A stretch of 64,000 bases of DNA from Dendrocalamus latiflorus. Its lineage: Eukaryota; Streptophyta; Magnoliopsida; Poales; Poaceae. Both the position numbers and the translations under genes were made by a program. The notes below the pieces were generated by a model that was not told the origin of the DNA, did no database searches, and saw only the letters and a list, made by a program, of their open reading frames with translations. Within the stretch, counting starts at the first letter, position 1, and every line of letters begins with the position of its first letter. This document shows, in pieces, positions 12,497 through 22,745 of the stretch. The stretch is from the NCBI GenBank assembly GCA_017311315.1, contig CM029627.1, forward strand, positions 52,109,976 to 52,173,975, in the 5' to 3' direction.

Positions 12497-13624
12497 ATGC
12501 CAAATGCACAGAAAATCTTGTTCAAGATGCCAAATGCAAATTCAGAGATTGCTGCCCTGCACAAGGAGTGGGATGATGCTCTGTGCCCAATTTGCATGGA
12601 CCATCCCCACAATGCTGTCCTTTTGTTGTGCAGTTCCCATGACAAAGGATGCAGATCCTACATATGTGATACAAGCTATAGACATTCAAATTGCTTAGAC
12701 AGGTTCAAGAAAATGAAAGTGAACCACATGGACGGTTCTTCACAGCCAAGCTCGTCCTTGCTCGGGGATATGAGTAACCAAAATGTCACCCAGAGTTCTC
12801 GTTTTGGTCTCATTAGAGAGAGTCCCAGGCAATTAATAGACATAACTGAATCCCATGAAGATATCAATCATCAAGATGTCAGTCATAGCTCTGCAGCCAT
12901 AGCTGGAGAACAGGAAGAAAATAACTATAATCAAGGTCCGGATTTGACTTTGCAATCTCATGAGGGAGAAGGAAGTGGGCCTGTGGAGTCAAGTGAGGCA
13001 TCAAACTCGAACCCTTTGGTGTGCCCACTGTGTAGGGGTTCTGTCATTGGCTGGAAGATCATCGAAGAAGCCAGAGAGTATTTGGATGAGAAGTCAAGAG
13101 CTTGCTCGCGGGAATCGTGCACATTTTCTGGTAACTACAGGGAGCTCCGTAGGCATGCCAGGAGAGTCCACCCCACAACAAGGCCTGCTGATGTGGATCC
13201 ATCAAGACGACGTGCATGGCACCGTCTGGAGCACCAGCGTGAGTCCGGTGACATACTGAGCGCAATCAGATCAGCTATGCCTGGGGCAGTTGTGCTAGGC
13301 GATTATGTTATTGAAGGTGGTGATATGTTTTCACATGATCGCGAAGGCAGTGGGCCAAGTGAACCAAGTGGATCATTGTTGACAACATTCTTTCTATTCC
13401 ATATGATCAGCAGTAGTCCGATGAGATCAGGAGATGAGCCAAGAGGCTCATCAAGGGGCCTGAGAAGGCAGAGGCGCCGTTATCTTTGGGGAGAGAACTT
13501 ACTAGGTCTCCAATATGAAGATGATGATGATGACGATGATGAGGAGGATAACGTAGATGAAGATGTTCAGAGACCAAGGAGACGACGGAGGTTCTTAAGA
13601 TCAAGGTCGGAGGAGCGGCCCTGA
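12497..13624 (+). CDS. DUF1644 zinc-finger/RING-like protein
   Basis: A 375-residue protein of the plant DUF1644 family. These are Cys-rich proteins, several described as stress-linked; the molecular activity is unsettled but a RING-like zinc fold is suspected. Near residues 34-75 is the hallmark block CPICMDHPHNAVLLLC, then SSHDKGCRSYICDTSYRHSNC. A second block near 190-240 has CPLCRGSVIGW and a C2H2-like CxxxxC...HARRVH segment. An acidic Asp/Glu run (about residues 341-357) and an Arg-rich tail follow. I chose ATG 12497 because an acceptor (TACAG) ends at 12486; the frame is also open upstream, but that part reads as intron. The start contains a near-repeat, MPNAQKILFK then MPNAN. Stop TGA 13622-13624. 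All family cysteines I expect are present, so it looks functional. Confidence 0.9.
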   Translation: MPNAQKILFKMPNANSEIAALHKEWDDALCPICMDHPHNAVLLLCSSHDKGCRSYICDTSYRHSNCLDRFKKMKVNHMDGSSQPSSSLLGDMSNQNVTQSSRFGLIRESPRQLIDITESHEDINHQDVSHSSAAIAGEQEENNYNQGPDLTLQSHEGEGSGPVESSEASNSNPLVCPLCRGSVIGWKIIEEAREYLDEKSRACSRESCTFSGNYRELRRHARRVHPTTRPADVDPSRRRAWHRLEHQRESGDILSAIRSAMPGAVVLGDYVIEGGDMFSHDREGSGPSEPSGSLLTTFFLFHMISSSPMRSGDEPRGSSRGLRRQRRRYLWGENLLGLQYEDDDDDDDEEDNVDEDVQRPRRRRRFLRSRSEERP

Positions 13625-14430
13625 TGCATGGGCAGCCATGGTAATTACATTCTTCACCTGCTGTGAGGTTCTTTCCCCTTGAATTAATGATGACTCCTTG
13701 CATGATCTTTACAATGTCAGTGGAGATGCAGGTGATGTGCTGCTTCGAATGGTTAAAATATCGCATGCATCCCTGCAATGGAAGATACACGATGAATGGG
13801 TCTCAAATTTAAGTTTGGATGATTCAAATGCGTTGGACTCATGTTGTATTCACTAGGCCTCTTGTAATGATGTGAAGAGGCAGAAATGGCCATCCTTAGG
13901 GCATGGCACCTTGCTCGACCAAAAATGATCTGGGAGCTCAGTTGATGTTGGGATATGTGCAAGCTTTCGTAACTGGAGCCGCTCATGGTGCACCATGCAT
14001 TATTTGCTTGGCGTATTACCTGCATTTGCTGTATAGACTATATTCGAAACAACAATTTACTGAACTCATGCATGTACTGTTGTGCTTGATATCTTTGTTC
14101 AATTGAAGCAGGTGGAATCACACTTTCCCCAGATGGTTGTGTAAACTTGTTATTCTACCTGTTCAAAATTATCAGAGGCTTGGTGCGTGCATGTTGCAGC
14201 CTTTACAATGGTTGCCATTGTTGACCGATGATTTTCCGATCCTTGTTTTAGATGTCTGCCTAAATTGTTCATGATTTGGAAACTCTGGTGTTCAGGCTTC
14301 TGGGATGAACAACACTTGACACTGTACAATACATATAAGCAGTTGTACTTGATATGCATGCCTCGGCTGGTATGCCAACGGATTAATGGATGCAAGGAGA
14401 GAATGCTTCCCATCCCATGGGAGGCTAGGA
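13625..14430. other. 3' flank of the DUF1644 gene
   Basis: This probably holds the 3' UTR and downstream spacer. No strong AATAAA-type signal stands out, and the open frames on both strands lack recognisable domains. Confidence 0.4.
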
Positions 14431-14690
14431 CATTTTGTTCAAGGCAGCAGCTCAAGCTATACCATCGTATGCCATGCCCGTATTTACAATTCCAAACAAG
14501 ATTTTGCAAGGATACCACTGATATGATGGCTCAATTCTGGTGGGGAGATGAGGAAAACCGGAGGAAAATGCATTGGTTCGCATGGTGGAAAATGTGTGTA
14601 CCAAAAAAACAAAACAAAGGAGGTATGGAGTTTAGAAATCGCCTGCTGATTTAATTTAATTGTTCTTGGCAATCAAAAAATAACATCAGC
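14430..14690 (+). pseudogene. LINE reverse transcriptase remnant
   Basis: The frame at about 14515-14640 encodes the segment typical of plant non-LTR (L1-type) elements downstream of the RT core: DMMAQFWWGDEE, then HWFAWWKMC and GGMEF. Just upstream, in another frame, 14440-14510 reads KAAAQAIPSYAMPVF, the preceding block of the same family. The frameshift between them and the loss of everything else show a short dead fragment. Plus orientation. Confidence 0.85.
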
Positions 14691-14744
14691 CACATACAAC
14701 CAACGGATACATTACAGCCATCATAATTTGGTAACAAAACTATC

Positions 14745-14946
14745 CTCTTTGCATGCCTCCATTCCTAAAGGTATTACTGAGTAGTAGCTTATAGCACAGC
14801 TTCAAAGAAAAAAATGTGCGTACCATTGATTTGAAGTCATCAGAGAGTAGCTTCTTTTCCAAAAAAAAAAGGAGTCTAGCTTCATGTATCGAGTCTGCAT
14901 TTGTTCCCTTTCGGGCACAACTTTAGGAATGGAGGCATGCAAAGAG
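14745..14946. repeat. perfect 26-bp inverted repeat around a 150-bp spacer
   Basis: CTCTTTGCATGCCTCCATTC at 14745 continues to 14770 and has its exact reverse complement at 14921-14946. The spacer of about 150 bp is not palindromic. It could be a small foldback element or a recent rearrangement. No target duplication is obvious. Confidence 0.75.
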
Positions 14947-15079
14947 TCGAATTGGAATGGCCTTCGTAATGTGCCAGTTACAGGGAAAAAGCCATTCCAT
15001 TAGTCCATGGTTTTCTTGAAATCAACAGGACCTAACATCTCAGCCAATCCTACAAACTGCGCACTGGTATTAACCTGAA

Positions 15080-15570
15080 ATAGGGAACACAACGAGGGCA
15101 ACTTTAGAATCGGTATGGCAACAAAGGAGGTGTAAATGGATTTTCTCCAAGTATTTGCCGATTTTTTTTTTCACTCCAATAGCTATGAGAAGCTACGAAG
15201 ATCAAGAAACCCCAAATCCTAAAAACAATATTATTTTAAATCCAAAAATCTATGTAATTTTTTATCCGTAGATCCAAAAGACATGAAACTTAAACAAAGA
15301 CTAGATCATGACCTTAAGAACCTATCCAACCAAAAAATTTTAAAAAAACTTAAGAGAATTGGGATATGTTGATTTGTGAAACTCTACCAGTCTACCACAC
15401 CAAAACTGGGTCAAAACTACAAATTGAGCAAATTCTCAAACTAAAAATTCAAATCACTTGAAATTTGGTATGCGCATTCTTTAAAATGTCAAAAACATAT
15501 TCCAATCAATGATCAAGAAAATCGTTACCAAAATTCTAACCATTTTTCCGTTTGAAGGAAGGTTGCCAAA
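15080..15570. repeat. dispersed repeat related to 4180-4470
   Basis: Words such as TATTTGCCGAT, AATCTATGTAA, CAAT(G/A)ATCAAGA-type and TTTGAAGGAA(G/A)GTTGC occur in the same order here and at about 4190-4460, with many substitutions. This implies an old dispersed repeat family. It abuts the gag remnant of the gypsy element. Confidence 0.5.
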
Positions 15571-15801
15571 AATGGTGAAGCCGCCGGGCATCAAGAAATT
15601 GAAGAGCAAGACAAAAGGCCAGAAACGTAAAGGCGAAAGTTCCAAAGAGGTCTTGGTCGTAAGAGATAAGAAGTCACATAATCCCAAACAGTACTCTAAT
15701 CAGAGCAAAGGCAAAATCCCCGTACGGAAGGACAACAAGCCGAGGCGGTGTCATCTCCATAAAAAAGGACATGACCTTCACAGCTACTGCATTTTTCAAT
15801 G
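15509..15801 (+). pseudogene. gag C-terminal remnant
   Basis: A basic, Lys-rich frame ends in RRCHLHKKGHDLHSYC, a Cys/His arrangement like the nucleocapsid motif of plant gypsy gag proteins. It lies directly upstream of the protease region, in the expected order. The frame stops at 15800-15802 and the N-terminal gag is absent. Confidence 0.65.
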
Positions 15802-15949
15802 AAAACTCAAGGGCTACTATTTTATCAAAGGACTACTTCCTGTACTCGAGGAGTTAGGACAAACGAGTGGTTGGAAGCAGTCAGACAATGACGAGGAGAT
15901 GTCATTCCAGGATCCAAAGCACATCATCGAACGCATCTATGGTGGATCT

Positions 15950-18720
15950 TCGACATACGAGTCAAAATGATAGTATAAAGTTGTCGAATGAGAGGCAAAC
16001 TCCATTGACTCTCCCCTTGTCAATAATCTTCCTAAGTAGTCAGAAGTCACTATCTCCTTTGAGAAAAGTGACTGTCTAGTCCTTTCAACTCGACTAGGTT
16101 GATTTTCAATTGTGGTCGAACCCACCATCAACAACTGTCAAGTAAATCAAGTATTTATTGATTGTGGTAGTTCTTTAAATATTTTGTTTGTAACTACTCT
16201 GGACAAGATGCAACTCCCTCGGACCATAATAAAGCCTATACGATACTCATTCCATGGATAGTACCAAGATCTTTGGCCAAGCCAAATGGCCAAGTTTTTC
16301 TACCTGTTACATTTCATTCTCCAAGAAACTTCATAATAGAGAAAATCTCTTTTAATGTGGTCAATTTCGACACGGCATATAATGCCATACTCGGACAACC
16401 AACTCTAGCATGTTTCTTAATTGTTGCTCATTATGCATATTAATATCTTAAGATGCTATGTCCCAAATGAGTAATCACTGTCTGTTGTGATAAAATGATG
16501 GCGCTCACATGTGGCTGCAAGTCCCTTGAGAAGGTAGGCCAGTTAGCAACTCGAGAAGTGAGCAAAGCGCAGCCTTCGATCAAGCACTCAAAGTCTAAAG
16601 CTTTTCCAAAGCCAAACGAGCAAGTTAAAGAAGTTCCTCTGAATCCAGAGGAGCTTTCGAGGAACGTTCGCATTGGGGTTACTTCCGATTTCGCATAAGA
16701 AGACGCCCTCATCACCTTCCTCTGAGCAAACATAGATGTCTTCGTGTGGCATCCATCTGACATGCCTGGGGTCCCCAAAGAGATGATCGAGCATAGGCTA
16801 GCTCTATGGTCTGACAAGAAGCCCGTAAAATAAAAATTACAGAGATTTGTACCTGATCGACAGGAAGCTATTAGGTCTAAATTGAATAAGCTACTGAAAG
16901 CAGGCTTTATAAGAGAAGTTAACCACTCAAAGTGGTTGGCTAACCCTATAATAGTTAAGAAGTTTAATGGTAAGTGGCATATGTGTATAGACTATACTGA
17001 ACTTAATAAAACTTGCCCAAAAGATGATTTCCCTCTTCCTCATGTCGATCAATTGGTTTGACTCTACTACTGGTTGTGAAGTATTAAGTTTTCTAGATGC
17101 ATACTCTAGCTACCATCAGATTAGTATGTCTCTAGAAGATAAAGAGAAAACCACATTTACTACATCATTTGAAATATTTTGCTATATCAAGATGTCATTT
17201 GGTTTGCAAAATGCTGGTCCTATTTTTTAACGTTTGATGCAATCAACTTTTTCACTTCAACTAGACTGAAATTTGGAAGCCTATGTTGATGACCTAGTCG
17301 TAAAGAGCATCAAATGACTTGATGATGTTTCAGACCTGAAAGAAACATTCGACAATCTTAGAAAACACTACTTGAAACTCGATACTGAGAAGTATGTGTT
17401 CGGAGTTTCTTTAGAAAAATTGCTCGGATTTCTTGTTTCTGTAAGTGGTACTGAGCCAAATTCTGAAAAGATAAAGGCCATTGAACAAATACACCCTCTG
17501 ACCACCAAGAAAAAAGTTTAGAAACTCACAAGGTGCATAGTAGCTTTAAGTCGTTTCATTACATGACTTGGGAAAAAGGACTTCCATTCTTTAAACTACT
17601 AAGGAAGCACGAAGGTTTTGAGTGATCGAAGGAGGCTAACGATGCCTTCGAAGATGTCAAAAGATATCTTACGAGTGCTCCTATTCTGGTTTCTCCAAAA
17701 CCAGAAGAGACACTCTTAATATATCTAGCTGCCATGCCACAGGCAATAAGTGTAGTATTGGTTCGGAGCGTGAGAATGTCCAACGACTGGTTTACTACGT
17801 AAGTGAAGTTTTATATGAGCCTAAGGAGCGCTATCCTCAGGTTCAAAAACTTTTATATGCCCTCCTCATATCTTTAAGAAAACCGAGCAATTATTTTTAG
17901 GCACATAAAATTATTGTGTTGTCTGAATTTTCCTTAGGAGAGGTCCTCCAAAATAGGGAAGTAGCAAGATGCATGGCAAAATGGTTGGTAGAATTTGGGG
18001 AGTTTGACCTCTATTTTGTGTCCTGAATGGCCATTAAATCCTAAATCTTGGTAGACTTTGTCACCAAATGGACAAATCCTGAACCTGTTCAGGATCCCCA
18101 GTACAACTCCCACGACTAGTGGACGATGTACATTGATGGGTCACTTACGCTTAGTGGCTTGGGGGCTGGGGTGGTCTTGAAATCTTCCATGGGAGTGACC
18201 TTAAACTATGTCGTTCAATTAAACTTCCCTACCACTAATAGCGTGGCCGAATACGAAGGTTTGTTGGCTGGCATATGAGCTGCAAAAGTGCATGGGATTC
18301 GATGATTACCTGTGAGAGGAGACTCTCAACTAATCATGAATCAAGTTAGAAAGGAGTACCAATGCTCTAATTTGACCATGTCTCAGTACTTATCAAAAGT
18401 CAGAAAGCTTGAGAATCATTTTTTTGGCTTTGAGATGCAATATATCCCTCGAAAAGATAATTTTCTCGCTGACCAGTTAGCTTGAATGGGTTCTTTCCAA
18501 TCACAAGCACTGAAAAGAGTCTTCTTGGAATAGCTCCAGAAGCCATCTCTGGTCGAAACACCAAAAACAACTTGTAATGAGACAGCCTCTCTAGAATACA
18601 AGGATACCTAGATGGGATCCATCTATGAGTATCTTAAGAAGGGTACAGTACCCTACGATGATCTCGAAGCATATCGTTTATCCCACAAGACCAAAATGTA
18701 TACTTTGGTTGACGGGTACT
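15950..18720 (+). pseudogene. pol remnant: protease, reverse transcriptase, RNase H
   Basis: The protease area reads FIDCGSSLNILF near 16155-16190 and NFDTAYNAILGQP near 16365-16400, as in Tat-type proteases (usually DGGSS). RT begins near 16840; LNKTCPKDDFPLP and FLDAYSSYHQI are RT blocks, and YVDDLVVKS at about 17282-17308 is the catalytic motif. RNase H at about 18130-18480 shows MYIDGSLTLSGLGAGVVL and RGDSQLIMNQV. Stops and frameshifts are frequent, for example TAA after QNAGPIF and several TAG or TGA in RNase H. The copy cannot make an intact polyprotein. The 3' end is cut by the CACTA insertion. Confidence 0.85.
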
Positions 18721-18945
18721 CACTACTACAGAAAAGGTCATCACAGACGGTTCGAAAACGTCACCACAGACGGTTTTGTGAGCCGTCTGTATTTATGGGT
18801 CAGTGATAATCGAAGGTCATCATAGACGGTTTTCGAACCGTATATGATTATGGGCTATCACAGACGGTTTTTGTTCAAAACCGTCTGTGATTATCAGCTA
18901 TCACAGACGGTTTTTGAGTAAAAACCGTCTATGATATTCCCTTCG
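18721..18945. repeat. left CACTA terminus with subterminal repeats
   Basis: After the 14-bp TIR, the motif CACAGACGGTT or its complement occurs about eight times, often as facing pairs that could fold into hairpins, separated by short T-rich loops. This is the expected binding array for a CACTA-encoded TNPA-like protein. Confidence 0.85.
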
Positions 18946-19558
18946 ACCCATACATATATTTCTCTTATTGGCTAGCCTCAGGAATGCTAGCCATGCTCTC
19001 TGAAACAAGCAGATAATCACAGACAAAAAACATACAATTCACACATCTCATTTGCTTTCAAATACATTTCACAGACATAAAACATCCAATTGACATGGCA
19101 CTTCATTTCACAAACATAAAGCATGCATCCATTTCGCAAATCGATTAATTGAATTGAAATGAAATATCCATTAACAAATGCACAGTTACAAAAGATCTAC
19201 ACTGCATTTACACTTAGTGATAAGACCAATAAGAAATCATGGTGCGCAGTGGAACCGTCCTCCTGGCTTTATGACTTGAGTCAGCAAAAAGTACGTCAAC
19301 TCTCCTTGAATCCCTCCAAAATCAGACTGTTTCAATGCAGTTGACGGGATGGACACAGCCTATCGATAGGAATATCAATGTGCATATATATGTAACGTGA
19401 TAAGTATGAAGTAATTATGGGAAGAGTGACAAACCTTGCGATTGGTGAGCCTCGAGGGGGTGATATGGACATAGAGAGGGGGTGATGTGCCTATCTTAGC
19501 ACCTACTTTAGTTGCTAATACTATAAACCAAATAGCAAAGTCCCTAAACAAAGTTCTA

Positions 19559-19628
19559 TGAAGCAAATGACACAAACTAGAGTATCCCGTTCATTGAACG
19601 GGAATTCTAGAGTGTGTCACTTGCTTCA
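19559..19628. repeat. 70-bp hairpin, copy 1
   Basis: A near-perfect palindrome: TGAAGCAAATGACACA at the left pairs with TGTGTCACTTGCTTCA at the right, meeting in the middle at CGTTCATTGAACG. The same unit recurs at 20258-20327 with its flanks, so a segment including the hairpin was duplicated. Confidence 0.85.
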
Positions 19629-19796
19629 TGCCCCTTGAAGGTCTATGTGGCATATACTATTACTACAAGGTCTCTAAACAAAGTTCTATACGCAGTTCTA
19701 GGCGCCTGACGAAACAGTTCATCTTTCCACCCAAATGCTCCATGTATCTTTTGCAACAATCGCAAGATTTCTTTATCTGGGAACCTCATCCACAAC

Positions 19797-20195
19797 ATTC
19801 TCCACTCCGACAATCCTTTCTTTTCCCACAAAATTCAAGGCAATTTTATTACAAAAGTGCAAAAAAAAGACATTCACAGATTATTCGGTGAGCAGCCGAC
19901 ATAGCCGACTTCTTCGGTGAGCGACTATCCGTCTGCTTCTTTCCACTTCTTCTCTTCATCTCTGGTCTCTGGATCACGTACGCTAGTAGCGATGATTCAG
20001 AATCATCGCTACTGGCGTACGTGATCCAGAGACCAGAGATGAAGAGAAGAAGTGGGAAGAAGCAGACGGATAGTCGCTCACCGAAGAAGTCGGCTATGTC
20101 GGCTGCTCACGAAGAATCTGGGAATGTATTTTTTTTGCACTTTTGTAATAAAATTGCCTTGAATTTAAGAAGGAAAAAAAGGATTGTGGGAGTGG
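19797..20195. repeat. large palindrome, arms of about 200 bp
   Basis: The axis is base 19999 (GATGATTC-A-GAATCATC). Sequence left of it (to about 19797) pairs with sequence right of it (to about 20195) with few mismatches and small indels and almost no spacer. A transcript across it would fold into a long hairpin RNA. The right arm, read on +, ends its frame with FLHFCNKIALN, resembling the C-terminus of the ORF at 21779-22321 (LCDFCNKFASN), so the arms look like an inverted duplication of the tail of a related gene. Confidence 0.9.
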
Positions 20196-20257
20196 ACATC
20201 ACATCTCGGCAGTAGTCGGCATATACTATTACTACAAGGTCTCTAAACAAAGTTCTA

Positions 20258-20327
20258 TGAAGCAAATGACACAAACTAGTGTATCTGGTTCATTGAACGG
20301 GAACACTCGAGTGTGTCACTTACTTCA
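20258..20327. repeat. 70-bp hairpin, copy 2
   Basis: Second copy of the 70-bp palindrome with several substitutions in the stem. About 35 bp of shared upstream sequence (TACTACAAGGTCTCTAAAC) precedes it and CCTTGAAGGTCTATGTGG follows it, as in copy 1. The two copies flank the 400-bp palindrome. Confidence 0.85.
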
Positions 20328-20599
20328 TGCCCCTTGAAGGTCTATGTGGCATATACACTAGAGTGGTCCTTGATTGGTTAATTTGTGCTCTCAAATTGTA
20401 GGGTTGCACAAGATCAATCTTGGCCGTCCCGCTACTAAATGAGGAAGCAAGAAAAGTGAAACATGATAAGATGACGAAGCAAGAAAAGTGAAACATGATG
20501 CTCAATGTTAGGAAGAGAGGAGAGGAGTAGAGGGAAGGGGGAGAAGGGAGGGGGTGACGTGGACAGAGAGAGGGGTTATGTGCCTATACTATATACTAG

Positions 20600-21012
20600 C
20601 ACAACAAGCAATGTAATATGTACTAATGTAAACTAAGCAACTGCAGTAAACAATTTACCAATGTAGTATGTATCAAATAGCAAACTAATTAAGCTACTGC
20701 AGTAAACAATGTACCAAATAACAAACTAATTAAGCTACTGCAGTAAACAATGTACCAAATAGCAAACTAATTAAGCTACTACAGTAAACAATGTACCAAA
20801 TAGCAAACTAATTAAGCTACTGCAGTAAACAATTAATGTACCAATGTAATATGTACCAAATAGCAAACTAATTAAGCTACTGCAGTAAACAATGTACCAA
20901 TGTAATATGTACCAAATAGCAAACTATATAAGCTACTGCAGTAAACAATGTACCAATGTAATATGTACCAAATAGCAAACTAATTAAGCTACTGCAGTAA
21001 ACAATGCTCACA
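20600..21012. repeat. AT-rich minisatellite
   Basis: About seven degenerate copies of a unit containing TAAGCTACTGCAGTAAACAA, TGTACCAA and ATAGCAAACTAATT run head to tail. Units vary from about 40 to 60 bp because an internal GTACCAATGTAATAT block is present or absent. Confidence 0.9.
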
Positions 21013-21034
21013 ATAGCAAACTAATTAATGCTCG

Positions 21035-21380
21035 GAGGCGGCCGGCGAGGGGCTCGGGGAGGCGGCCGACGAGGGTTCGGGGAGGCGGAGGCGACGACGG
21101 GCTCGACGGAGGCGGCCGGCGAGGGGCTCGGGGAGGCGGCCGACGAGGGTTCGGGGAGGCGGAGGCGACGACGGGCTCGACGGAGGCGGCCGGCGAGGGG
21201 CTCGGGGAGGCGGCCGACGAGGGTTCGGGGAGGCGGAGGCGACGACGGGCTTGACGGAGGCGGCCGCCGAGGGGCTCGGGGAGGCGGCCAACGATGGTTC
21301 GGGGAGGCGGAGGCGGCCGGCGAGGGGCTCGGGGAGGCGGCCGACGAGGGTTCGGGGAGGCGGAGGCGACGACGGGCTCG
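21035..21380. repeat. GC-rich 74-bp minisatellite
   Basis: Units containing GGCGGCCGGCGAGGGGCTCG start near 21041, 21115, 21189 and 21263 (period 74 bp), and a shortened unit starts near 21315. Because 74 is not a multiple of three, the long Gly/Arg-rich and Ala/Pro-rich frames through it are composition artefacts, not a gene. Confidence 0.9.
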
Positions 21381-21778
21381 GGATTTAATCAGATCTAGAA
21401 CGAATAACCAGCCTGAAATCGCCTAGCTTCTTCCCGAGTGAAAAAGTGCGCAGCAGTGGCTAGATCTGGATCGAAATGAAGACAGATGCGGTCTGAGCAG
21501 CGCAATAAATGCCTTAGTCATTATCACAGATGGTTTTTTTATTAAAAACCGTCTGTGATAAATATTATCACAGACGGTTTTTTTATAAAAAACCGTCTAT
21601 CATAAGCTTCATACCAGAACGCTTCGTGTTTCGATCGTCTAGTTAACGTCTCTCGATCGTTATACGAAGCGTCTATATCATTAATGTTTGGGTATACGAA
21701 CTGTCTGTGCTAAAGGTTAAATATGCGCGCCTAATCCAGGTCTCTTTTACATACGTACAATACAATATACAATACAAC

Positions 21779-22321
21779 ATGGCTTCTACTGTTCTTGTGA
21801 TCATCTCCTTCCTCTCATCTTTTCATCAAGAATTGTTCGGCCGGAACCTTACACAGGCGGCCAGCAATTTGCATCTGGAGCAGCTTCTCCGCACCCGCCC
21901 TGCTCTCCTTCCCCGACTTTCTTGCATCCGTCAGCTTGACCTGATCCTCCGCCGTCGACGGAGGCATCTCGCTGCCGCTCAAGAAAGGGAAACAGCCCTC
22001 ACCCTGGTTCTTCTCCACAATGTGTGCAAAGCGGAAGAAACTCTGCACGCATTAGAGAGACTGATGGATAGCCTTGCCGATCAAGAAAATACGGCAGATT
22101 CTTTTCATGCTATCCTCTACGACATTATGGATGCTGCTGATCATTTGCCCAGGCTGGAGGAGGAAGTGCTGAGGACAAGGGCAATCTTAGCGGCGTTCGA
22201 GAATTTAGCAGCTGATCCTCCAAGTCCCCAAGTCGAAGAAGAAGCGTACGAAGCCCAAAAGATTACAATCTGGGAAACTCTTTACCTGTGCGACTTTTGT
22301 AATAAATTTGCCTCTAATTGA
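21779..22321 (+). CDS. intact ORF of unknown function inside the CACTA element
   Basis: A 180-residue frame from ATG 21779 to TGA 22319-22321. It starts MASTVLVIISFLSSFH, a short hydrophobic N-terminus, then becomes predicted helical and rich in Leu, Arg and Glu (an RRRRRHLAAAQERE stretch, then LEEEVLRTRAILAAFENL), suggesting coiled coil. The tail is LYLCDFCNKFASN. I recognise no family and it is not a CACTA transposase. It lies between an internal subterminal-repeat cluster (21520-21605) and the right array. The tail resembles the coding reading of the palindrome arms at 19797-20195, so the element carries at least two relatives. It could be a captured host gene or an element-specific protein. 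The frame is intact while the surrounding gypsy is full of stops. Confidence 0.55.
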   Translation: MASTVLVIISFLSSFHQELFGRNLTQAASNLHLEQLLRTRPALLPRLSCIRQLDLILRRRRRHLAAAQERETALTLVLLHNVCKAEETLHALERLMDSLADQENTADSFHAILYDIMDAADHLPRLEEEVLRTRAILAAFENLAADPPSPQVEEEAYEAQKITIWETLYLCDFCNKFASN

Positions 22322-22439
22322 AATTAATAAATTTGCCTTTAATTTGTGATCTCTTGTCTCAGTAGTTCTATAGTTAAGTTATTAGAAGCAATGTGTACTT
22401 ATATATTAACCTCTGATCTAGAATATGACAGACAAAGGG

Positions 22440-22742
22440 ACATCACAGACCGTTCTTGTTAAAAACCGTCTGTGATAGTCGACACAACACAGACGGTTTT
22501 TTTATTAAAAACCGTCTGTGATAATCCCAGATTATCACAGACGGTTTTTAATAAAAACCGTCTGTGATATTCCAGTATCATAGACTGATCAGTGGTAAGA
22601 ACCGTCTGTGATACTCCTTTTTCCCGCCACAAATACCACAGACGGCCTTCAAATTAAAACCGTCTGTAATAGTGCACATTACAGACGGTTTCACAAAACC
22701 GTCTGTGATTTGGCGTCTACTATTAGCCTTTCTGTAGTAGTG
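22440..22742. repeat. right CACTA terminus with subterminal repeats
   Basis: About ten copies of CACAGACGG(T)TTT or its complement are arranged as facing pairs, ending in the TIR TTTCTGTAGTAGTG at 22729-22742. The array is longer than the left one. Confidence 0.85.
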
Positions 22743-22745
22743 ACT

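Larger units (their letters stand above)
18721..22742. mobile_element. non-autonomous CACTA (En/Spm-type) DNA transposon
   Basis: The left end starts CACTACTACAGAAA (18721-18734) and the right end is its reverse complement TTTCTGTAGTAGTG (22729-22742). The flanking 3-bp target duplication is ACT (18718-18720 and 22743-22745), exact for CACTA elements. Both ends carry repeated subterminal words TCACAGACGGTT and AACCGTCTGTGA in both orientations (18737-18930 and 22440-22705), the usual transposase binding arrays; another cluster sits inside at 21520-21605. No TNPD-type transposase domain is present, so movement would need a partner. It is inserted in gypsy pol. Cargo: duplicated 70-bp hairpins, a 400-bp palindrome, two minisatellites and one intact ORF. 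Confidence 0.95.

Noticed and set aside
15080..15570. 5' LTR of the gypsy element
   Set aside because: It shares nothing visible with the 3' LTR at 28218-28964; it resembles the dispersed repeat at 4.2 kb.
21025..21426. 132-codon Gly/Arg frame and its antisense
   Set aside because: The 74-bp minisatellite is not frame-preserving; composition artefact.
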